Source: Ptiloglossa arizonensis
Taxonomy: Eukaryota; Arthropoda; Insecta; Hymenoptera; Colletidae
NCBI RefSeq assembly: GCF_051014685.1
Contig: NC_135058.1
Span: forward strand, 7,230,811-7,294,810
Reading direction: 5' to 3'
Length of the DNA: 64,000 bases
The notes under the pieces were generated by a model. That model saw only the letters and a list, made by a program, of their open reading frames with translations, was not told where the DNA came from and did not search any database. Positions 51,401-61,500 of this stretch are shown here, piece after piece. The translations under genes were made by a program, and so were the position numbers. Position 1 is the first letter of the stretch. Each line of letters starts with the position of its first letter.

Positions 51401-54024
51401 ACTCTTCAGATAAGATTCCACAGCTCCGGTGATTTTTATTATTTTCATTTGTAAAAAATCGTGAACCTACCCAAAATGTGGACCAATACTCTCGAGGAAC
51501 CCCCGTGCCGAAAGGTCCGGTGGTTTCTTTGGAAAAAAATCTAGAAGAAGTGGATGTTTTTCGGTTACGTCACCAAAACTTTTCCCACTCTTCAGATAAG
51601 ATTCCACAGTTCCGTTGATTTTTATTATTTTCATTTGTAAAAAATCGTGAACCTACCCAATATGTGGACCAATACGCTCGAGGAACTCCCGTGCCGAAAG
51701 GTCTAGTGGTTTCTTTGTGATAAATTCGAGAAAAAGTGGATGGTTTTCGGTTACGTCACCAAAACTCTTCCCACTCTTCAGATAAGATTCCACAGTTCCG
51801 GTGATTTTTATTATTTTCATTTGTAAAAAATCGTGAACCCACCCAAAATGTGGACCAATACGCTCGAGGAACTCCCGTGCCGAAAGGTCTAGTGGTTTCT
51901 TTGTGAAAAATTCGAGAAGAAGTGGATGTTTTTCGGTTACGTCACCAAAACTCTTCCCACTCTTCAGATAAGATTCCACAGCTCCGGTGATTTTTATTAT
52001 TTTCATTTGTAAAAAATCGTGAACCTACCCAAGGTGTGGACCAATACGCTCGAGGAACCCTCGTGCCGAAAGGTCCGGTGGTTTCTTTGGAAAAAAATCT
52101 AGAAGAAGTGGATGTTTTTCGGTTACGTCACCAAAACTCTTCCCACTCTTCAGATAAGATTCCACATTTCCGATGATTTTTATCATTTTCATTTGTAAAA
52201 AATCCTGAACCTACCCAAAATGTGGACCAATACGCTCGAGGAACTCCCGTGCCGAAAGGTCCGGTGGTTTCTTTGGGAAAAAATCGAGAAGAAGTGGATG
52301 TTTTTCGGTTACGTCACCAAAACTCTTCCCACTCTTCAGATAAGATTCCACAGCTCCGGTGATTTTTATTATTTTCATTTGTAAAAAATCGTGAACCTAC
52401 CCAAATTGTGGACCAATACGCTCGAGGAACTCCCGTGCCGAAAGGTCTAGTGGTTTCTTTGGGAAAAAATCGAGAAAAAGTGGATGTTTTTCGGTTACGT
52501 CACCAAAACTCTTCCTACTCTTCAGATAAGATTCCACAGTTCCGGTGATTTTTATTATTTTCATTTGTAAAAAATCGTGAACCTACCCAAAATGTGGACC
52601 AATACGCTCGAGGAACTCCCGTGCCGAAAGGTCCGGTGGTTTCTTTGGAAAAAAATCTAGAAAAAGTGGATGTTTTTCGGTTACGTCACCAAAACTCTTC
52701 CCACTCTTCAGATAAGATTCCACAGCTCCGGTGATTTTTATTATTTTCATTTGTAAAAAATCGTGAACCTACCCAAAATGTGGACCAATACGCTCGAGGA
52801 ACTCCCGTGCCGAAAGGTTTAGTGGTTTCTTTGGGAAAAAATCTAGAAAAAGTGGATGTTTTTCGGTTACGTCACCAAAACTCTTCCCACTCTTCTGATA
52901 AGATTCCACAGCTCCGGTGATTTTTATTATTTTCATTTGTAAAAAATCGTGAACCTACCCAAAGTGTGGACCAATACGCTCGAGGAACGCTCGTGCCGAA
53001 AGGACCGGTGGTTTCTTTGGAAAAAAATCTAGAAAAAGTGGATGTTTTTCGGTTACGTCACCAAAACTCTTCCCACTCTTCAGATAAGATTCCACAGCTC
53101 CGGTGATTTTTATTATTTTCAGTTGTAAAAAATCGTGAACCTACCCAAAGTGTGGACCAATACGCTCGAGGAACGCTCGTGCCGAAAGGACCGGTGGTTT
53201 CTTTGGAAAAAAATCTAGAAAAAGTGGATGTTTTTCGGTTACGTCACCAAAACTCTTCCCACTCTTCAGATAAGATTCCACAGTTCCGGTGATTTTTATT
53301 ATTTTCATTTGTAAAAAATCGTGAACCTACCCAAAATGTGGACCAATACGCTCGAGGAACTCCCGTGCCGAAAGGTCTAGTGGTTTCTTTGGGAAAAAAT
53401 CGAGAAAAAGTGGATGTTTTTCGGTTACGTCACCAAAACTCTTCCCACTCTTCAGATAAGATTCCACAGCTCCGGTGATTTTTATTATTTTCATTTGTAA
53501 AAAATCGTGAACCTACCCAAAGTGTGGACCAATACGCTCGAGGAACCCTCGTGCCGAAAGGACCGGTGGTTTCTTTGGAAAAAAATCTAGAAAAAGTGGA
53601 TGTTTTTCGGTTACGTCACCAAAACTCTTCCCACACTTCAGATAAGATTCCACAGCTCCGGTGATTTTTATTATTTTCATTTGTAAAAAATCGTGAACCT
53701 ACCCAAAATGTGGACCAATACTCTCGAGGAACCCCCGTGCCGAAAGGTCCGGTGGTTTCTTTGGAAAAAAATCTAGAATAAGTGGATGTTTTTCGGTTAC
53801 GTCACCAAAACTCTTCCCACTCTTCAGATAAGATTCCACATCTCCGGTGATTTTTATTGTTTTCATTTGTAAAAAATCGTGAACCTACCCAAAATATGGA
53901 CCAATACTCTCGAGGAACCCTCGTGCCGAAAGGTCCGGTGGTTTCTTTGGAAAAAAATCTAGAAGAAGTGGATGTTTTTCGGTTACGTCACCAAATCTCT
54001 TCCCACTCTTCAGATAAGATTCCA
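46213..54024. repeat. 21-monomer duplication nested in HOR2 copy 1
   Basis: Offset 3,906 bp (21 monomers) holds from about 46.2 to 50.1 kb against 50.1 to 54.0 kb: the GTGATAAATTCGAG monomer near 46322/50228, GGTTTAGTGG (48911/52817) and AGAATAAGTGG (49865/53771) all pair. At the first join, the monomer at 49933 ends in ACTTTTCCC while its partner at 53839 ends in ATCTCTTCCC, placing the breakpoint there. An A-to-T change in AAAATATCG near 50338 is private to the second unit (and to its HOR2 copy 2 equivalent near 62615). Confidence 0.8.
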
Positions 54025-55512
54025 CAGTTCCGGTGATTTTTATTATTTTCATTTGTAAAAAATCGTGAACCCACCCAAAATGTGGACCAATACGCTCGAG
54101 GAACCCTCGTGCCGAAAGGTCCGGTGGTTTCTTTGGAAAAAAATCTAGAAGAAGTGGATGTTTTTCGGTTACGTCACCAAAACTCTTCCCACTCTTCAGA
54201 TAACATTCCACAGTTCCGGTGATTTTTATTATTTTCATTTGTAAAAAATCGTGAACCTACCCAAAATGTGGACCAATACGCTCGAGGAACTCCCGTGCCG
54301 AAAGGTCCGGTGGTTTCTTTGGAAAAAAATCTAGAAAAAGTGGATGTTTTTCGGTTACGTCACCAAAACTCTTCCCACTCTTCAGATAAGATTCCACATC
54401 TCCGGTGATTTTTATTGTTTTCATTTGTAAAAAATCGTGAACCTACCCAAAATGTGGACCAATACGCTCGAGGAACTCCCGTGCCGAAAGGTCTAGTGGT
54501 TTCTTTGGGAAAAAATCGAGAAAAAGTGGATGTTTTTCGGTTACGTCACCAAAACTCTTCCCACTCTTCAGATAAGATTCCACAGCTCCGGTGATTTTTA
54601 TTATTTTCATTTGTAAAAAATCGTGAACCTACCCAAAGTGTGGACCAATACGCTCGAGGAACCCTCGTGCCGAAAGGACCGGTGGTTTCTTTGGAAAAAA
54701 ATCTAGAAAAAGTGGATGTTTTTCGGTTACGTCACCAAAACTCTTCCCACACTTCAGATAAGATTCCACAGCTCCGGTGATTTTTATTATTTTCATTTGT
54801 AAAAAATCGTGAACCTACCCAAAATGTGGACCAATACTCTCGAGGAACCCCCGTGCCGAAAGGTCCGGTGGTTTCTTTGGAAAAAAATCTAGAATAAGTG
54901 GATGTTTTTCGGTTACGTCACCAAAACTCTTCCCACTCTTCAGATAAGATTCCACATCTCCGGTGATTTTTATTGTTTTCATTTGTAAAAAATCGTGAAC
55001 CTACCCAAAATATGGACCAATACTCTCGAGGAACCCTCGTGCCGAAAGGTCCGGTGGTTTCTTTGGAAAAAAATCTAGAAGAAGTGGATGTTTTTCGGTT
55101 ACGTCACCAAATCTCTTCCCACTCTTCAGATAAGATTCCACAGTTCCGGTGATTTTTATTATTTTCATTTGTAAAAAATCGTGAACCCACCCAAAATGTG
55201 GACCAATACGCTCGAGGAACCCTCGTGCCGAAAGGTCCGGTGGTTTCTTTGGAAAAAAATCTAGAAGAAGTGGATGTTTTTCGGTTACGTCACCAAAACT
55301 CTTCCCACTCTTCAGATAACATTCCACAGTTCCGGTGATTTTTATTATTTTCATTTGTAAAAAATCGTGAACCTACCCAAAATGTGGACCAATACGCTCG
55401 AGGAACTCCCGTGCCGAAAGGTCCGGTGGTTTCTTTGGAAAAAAATCTAGAAAAAGTGGATGTTTTTCGGTTACGTCACCAAAACTCTTCCCACTCTTCA
55501 GATAAGATTCCA
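53467..55512. repeat. 6-monomer duplication at the HOR2 junction
   Basis: The six monomers from about 53467 recur 1,116 bp later from 54583: AAAGTGTGG with AGGACCGG, AGAATAAGTGG (53771/54887), AAAATATGG, CCAAATCTCTTCCC (53991/55107) and GAACCCACCC all repeat in order. The join lies in the monomer at 54397, which is also where HOR2 copy 2 begins, so this duplication is the overlap produced at the HOR2 junction. Confidence 0.75.
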
Positions 55513-58500
55513 CATCTCCGGTGATTTTTATTGTTTTCATTTGTAAAAAATCGTGAACCTACCCAAAATGTGGACCAATACGCTCGAGGAACTCCCGTGC
55601 CGAAAGGTCTAGTGGTTTATTTGGGAAAAATTCGAGAAAAAGTGCATGTTTTTCGGTTACGTCACCAAAACTCTTCCCACTCTTCAGATAAGATTCCACA
55701 TCTCCGGTGATTTTTATTGTTTTCATTTGTAAAAAATCGTGAACCTACCCAAAATGTGGACCAATACTCTCGAGGAACCCTCGTGCCGAAAGGTCCGGTG
55801 GTTTCTTTGGAAAAAAATTTAGAAAAAGTGGATGTTTTTCGGTTACGTCACCAAAACTCTTCCCACACTTCAGATAAGATTCCACAGCTCCGGTGATTTT
55901 TATTATTTTCATTTGTAAAAAATCGTGAACCTACCCAAAATGTGGACCAATACGCTCGAGGAACTCCCGTGCCGAAAGGTCTAGTGGTTTCTTTGGGAAA
56001 AATTCGAGAAAAAGTGGATGTTTTTCGGTTACGTCACCAAAACTCTTCCCACCCTTCAGATAAGATTCCACATCTCCGGTGATTTTTATTGTTTTCATTT
56101 GTAAAAAATCGTGAACCTACCCAAAATGTGGACCAATACTCTCGAGGAACCCTCGTGCCGAAAGGTCCGGTGGTTTCTTTGGAAAAAAATCTAGAAGAAG
56201 TGGATGTTTTTCGGTTACGTCACCAAAACTCTTCCCACTCTTCAGATAAGATTCCACTGCTCCGGTGATTTTTATTATTTTCATTTGTAAAAAATCGTGA
56301 ACCTACCCAAAATGTGGACCAATACTCTCGAGGAACCCCCGTGCCGAAAGGTCCGGTGGTTTCTTTGGAAAAAAATCTAGAAAAAGTGGATGTTTTTCGG
56401 TTACGTCACCAAAACTTTTCCCACTCTTCAGATAAGATTCCACAGTTCCGTTGATTTTTATTATTTTCATTTGTAAAAAATCGTGAACCTACCCAATATG
56501 TGGACCAATACGCTCGAGGAACTCCCGTGCCGAAAGGTCCGGTGGTTTCTTTGGGAAAAAATCGAGAAAAACTGCATGTTTTTCGGTTACGTCACCAAAA
56601 CTCTTCCCACTCTTCAGATAAGATTCCACGTCTCCGGTGATTTTTATTGTTTTCATTTGTAAAAAATCGTGAACCTACCCAAAATGTGGACCAATACTCT
56701 CGAGGAACCCTCGTGCCGACAGGTCCGGTGGTTTCTTTGGAAAAAAATCTAGAAAAAGTGGATGTTTTTCGGTTACGTCACCAAAACTCTTCCCACACTT
56801 CAGATAAGATTCCACAGCTCCGGTGATTTTTATTATTTTCATTTGTAAAAAATCGTGAACCTACCCAAAATGTGGACCAATACGCTCGAGGAACTCCCGT
56901 GCCGAAAGGTCTAGTGGTTTCTTTGGGAAAAAATCGAGAAAAAGTGGATGTTTTTCGGTTACGTCAACAAAACTCTTCCCACTCTTCAGATAAGATTCCA
57001 CAGTTCCGGTGATTTTTATTATTTTCATTTGTAAAAAATCGTGAACGTACCCAAAATGAGGACCAATACTCTCGAGGAACCTTCGTGCCGAAAGGTCCGG
57101 TGGTTTCTTTTGAAAAAAATCTAGAAAAAGTGGATGTTTTTCGGTTACGTCACCAAAACTCTTCCCACTCTTCAGATAAGTTTCCACATCTCCGGTGATT
57201 TTTATTATTTTCATTTGTAAAAAATCGTGAACCTACCCAAAATGTGGACCAATACTCTCGAGGAACTCCCGTGCCGAAAGGTCCGGTGGTTTCTTTGGAA
57301 AAAAATCTAGAAAAAGTGGATGTTTTTCGGTTACGTCACCAAAACTTTTCCCACTCTTCAGATAAGATTCCACAGTTCCGTTGATTTTTATTATTTTCAT
57401 TTGTAAAAAATCGTGAACCTACCCAAAATGTGGACCAATACGCTCGAGGAACTCCCGTGCCGAAAGGTCCGGTGGTTTCTTTGGGAAAAAATCTAGAAAA
57501 AGTGGATGTTTTTCGGTTACGTCACCAAAACTCTTCCCACTCTTCAGATAAGATTCCACGTCTCCGGTGATTTTTATTGTTTTCATTTGTAAAAAATCGT
57601 GAACCTACCCAAAATGTGGACCAATACTCTCGAGGAACCCTCGTGCCGAAAGGTCCGGTGGTTTCTTTGGAAAAAAATCTAGAAAAAGTGGATGTTTTTC
57701 GGTTACGTCACCAAAACTCTTCCCACACTTCAGATAAGATTCCACAGCTCCGGTGATTTTTATTATTTTCATTTGTAAAAAATCGTGAACCTACCCAAAA
57801 TGTGGACCAATACGCTCGAGGAACTCCCGTGCCGAAAGGTCTAGTGGTTTCTTTGGGAAAAAATCGAGAAAAAGGGGATGTTTTTCGGTTACGTCAACAA
57901 AACTCTTCCCACTCTTCAGATAAGATTCCACAGTTCCGGTGATTTTTATTATTTTCATTTGTAAAAAATCGTGAACGTACCCAAAATGAGGACCAATACT
58001 TTCGAGGAACCCTCGTGCCGAAAGGTCCGGTGGTTTCTTTTGAAAAAAATCTAGAAAAAGTGGATGTTTTTCGGTTACGTCACCAAAACTCTTCCCACTC
58101 TTCAGATAAGATTCCACATCTCCGGTGATTTTTATTATTTTCATTTGTAAAAAATCGTGAACCTACCCAAAATGAGGACCAATACTCTCGAGGAACCCTC
58201 GTGCCGAAAGGTCCGGTGGTTTCTTTGGAAAGAAATCTAGAAAAAGTGGATGTTTTTCGGTTACGTCACCAAAACTCTTCCCACTCTTCAGATAAGATTC
58301 CACAGCTCCGGTGATTTTTATTATTTTCATTTGTAAAAAATCGTGAACCTACCCAAAATGTGGACCAATACTCTCGAGGAACCCCCGTGCCGAAAGGTCC
58401 GGTGGTTTCTTTGGAAAAAAATCTAGAAGAAGTGGATGTTTTTCGGTTACGTCACCAAAACTTTTCCCACTCTTCAGATAAGATTCCACAGTTCCGTTGA

Positions 58501-61500
58501 TTTTTATTATTTTCATTTGTAAAAAATCGTGAACCTACCCAATATGTGGACCAATACGCTCGAGGAACTCCCGTGCCGAAAGGTCTAGTGGTTTCTTTGT
58601 GATAAATTCGAGAAAAAGTGGATGGTTTTCGGTTACGTCACCAAAACTCTTCCCACTCTTCAGATAAGATTCCACAGTTCCGGTGATTTTTATTATTTTC
58701 ATTTGTAAAAAATCGTGAACCCACCCAAAATGTGGACCAATACGCTCGAGGAACTCCCGTGCCGAAAGGTCTAGTGGTTTCTTTGTGAAAAATTCGAGAA
58801 GAAGTGGATGTTTTTCGGTTACGTCACCAAAACTCTTCCCACTCTTCAGATAAGATTCCACAGCTCCGGTGATTTTTATTATTTTCATTTGTAAAAAATC
58901 GTGAACCTACCCAAAATGTGGACCAATACGCTCGAGGAACTCCCGTGCCGAAAGGTCCGGTGGTTTCTTTGGGAAAAAATCGAGAAAAACTGCATGTTTT
59001 TCGGTTACGTCACCAAAACTCTTCCCACTCTTCAGATAAGATTCCACGTCTCCGGTGATTTTTATTGTTTTCATTTGTAAAAAATCGTGAACCTACCCAA
59101 AATGTGGACCAATACTCTCGAGGAACCCTCGTGCCGAAAGGTCCGGTGGTTTCTTTGGAAAAAAATCTAGAAAAAGTGGATGTTTTTCGGTTACGTCACC
59201 AAAACTCTTCCCACACTTCAGATAAGATTCCACAGCTCCGGTGATTTTTATTATTTTCATTTGTAAAAAATCGTGAACCTACCCAAAATGTGGACCAATA
59301 CGCTCGAGGAACTCCCGTGCCGAAAGGTCTAGTGGTTTCTTTGGGAAAAAATCGAGAAAAAGGGGATGTTTTTCGGTTACGTCAACAAAACTCTTCCCAC
59401 TCTTCAGATAAGATTCCACAGTTCCGGTGATTTTTATTATTTTCATTTGTAAAAAATCGTGAACGTACCCAAAATGAGGACCAATACTTTCGAGGAACCC
59501 TCGTGCCGAAAGGTCCGGTGGTTTCTTTTGAAAAAAATCTAGAAAAAGTGGATGTTTTTCGGTTACGTCACCAAAACTCTTCCCACTCTTCAGATAAGAT
59601 TCCACATCTCCGGTGATTTTTATTATTTTCATTTGTAAAAAATCGTGAACCTACCCAAAATGAGGACCAATACTCTCGAGGAACCCTCGTGCCGAAAGGT
59701 CCGGTGGTTTCTTTGGAAAAAAATCTAGAAAAAGTGGATGTTTTTCGGTTACGTCACCAAAACTCTTCCCACTCTTCAGATAAGATTCCACAGCTCCGGT
59801 GATTTTTATTATTTTCATTTGTAAAAAATCGTGAACCTACCCAAAATGTGGACCAATACTCTCGAGGAACCCCCGTGCCGAAAGGTCCGGTGGTTTCTTT
59901 GGAAAAAAATCTAGAAGAAGTGGATGTTTTTCGGTTACGTCACCAAAACTTTTCCCACTCTTCAGATAAGATTCCACAGTTCCGTTGATTTTTATTATTT
60001 TCATTTGTAAAAAATCGTGAACCTACCCAATATGTGGACCAATACGCTCGAGGAACTCCCGTGCCGAAAGGTCTAGTGGTTTCTTTGTGATAAATTCGAG
60101 AAAAAGTGGATGGTTTTCGGTTACGTCACCAAAACTCTTCCCACTCTTCAGATAAGATTCCACAGTTCCGGTGATTTTTATTATTTTCATTTGTAAAAAA
60201 TCGTGAACCCACCCAAAATGTGGACCAATACGCTCGAGGAACTCCCGTGCCGAAAGGTCTAGTGGTTTCTTTGTGAAAAATTCGAGAAGAAGTGGATGTT
60301 TTTCGGTTACGTCACCAAAACTCTTCCCACTCTTCAGATAAGATTCCACAGCTCCGGTGATTTTTATTATTTTCATTTGTAAAAAATCGTGAACCTACCC
60401 AAGGTGTGGACCAATACGCTCGAGGAACCCTCGTGCCGAAAGGTCCGGTGGTTTCTTTGGAAAAAAATCTAGAAGAAGTGGATGTTTTTCGGTTACGTCA
60501 CCAAAACTCTTCCCACTCTTCAGATAAGATTCCACATTTCCGATGATTTTTATCATTTTCATTTGTAAAAAATCCTGAACCTACCCAAAATGTGGACCAA
60601 TACGCTCGAGGAACTCCCGTGCCGAAAGGTCCGGTGGTTTCTTTGGGAAAAAATCGAGAAGAAGTGGATGTTTTTCGGTTACGTCACCAAAACTCTTCCC
60701 ACTCTTCAGATAAGATTCCACAGCTCCGGTGATTTTTATTATTTTCATTTGTAAAAAATCGTGAACCTACCCAAATTGTGGACCAATACGCTCGAGGAAC
60801 TCCCGTGCCGAAAGGTCTAGTGGTTTCTTTGGGAAAAAATCGAGAAAAAGTGGATGTTTTTCGGTTACGTCACCAAAACTCTTCCTACTCTTCAGATAAG
60901 ATTCCACAGTTCCGGTGATTTTTATTATTTTCATTTGTAAAAAATCGTGAACCTACCCAAAATGTGGACCAATACGCTCGAGGAACTCCCGTGCCGAAAG
61001 GTCCGGTGGTTTCTTTGGAAAAAAATCTAGAAAAAGTGGATGTTTTTCGGTTACGTCACCAAAACTCTTCCCACTCTTCAGATAAGATTCCACAGCTCCG
61101 GTGATTTTTATTATTTTCATTTGTAAAAAATCGTGAACCTACCCAAAATGTGGACCAATACGCTCGAGGAACTCCCGTGCCGAAAGGTTTAGTGGTTTCT
61201 TTGGGAAAAAATCTAGAAAAAGTGGATGTTTTTCGGTTACGTCACCAAAACTCTTCCCACTCTTCTGATAAGATTCCACAGCTCCGGTGATTTTTATTAT
61301 TTTCATTTGTAAAAAATCGTGAACCTACCCAAAGTGTGGACCAATACGCTCGAGGAACGCTCGTGCCGAAAGGACCGGTGGTTTCTTTGGAAAAAAATCT
61401 AGAAAAAGTGGATGTTTTTCGGTTACGTCACCAAAACTCTTCCCACTCTTCAGATAAGATTCCACAGCTCCGGTGATTTTTATTATTTTCAGTTGTAAAA

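Larger units (their letters stand above)
42121..54396. repeat. HOR2 copy 1 (66 monomers, 12,276 bp)
   Basis: From within the monomer at 42121, sequence and monomer order repeat with a constant offset of 12,276 bp (66 x 186) to the window end. Checked pairs include AGAATAAGTGG (42611/54887), the GGTTTATTTGGG monomer (43343/55619), TTCCCACCC (43771/56047), CTTTTGAAAAAAATC near 44831/57107 and GGAAAGAAATC near 45951/58227. No net indel occurs within the period. Noticed differences are single bases, such as GAACCTACCC near 42907 against GAACCCACCC near 55183, and TACTTTCGAGG near 47397 against TACTCTCGAGG near 59673. Confidence 0.88.
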
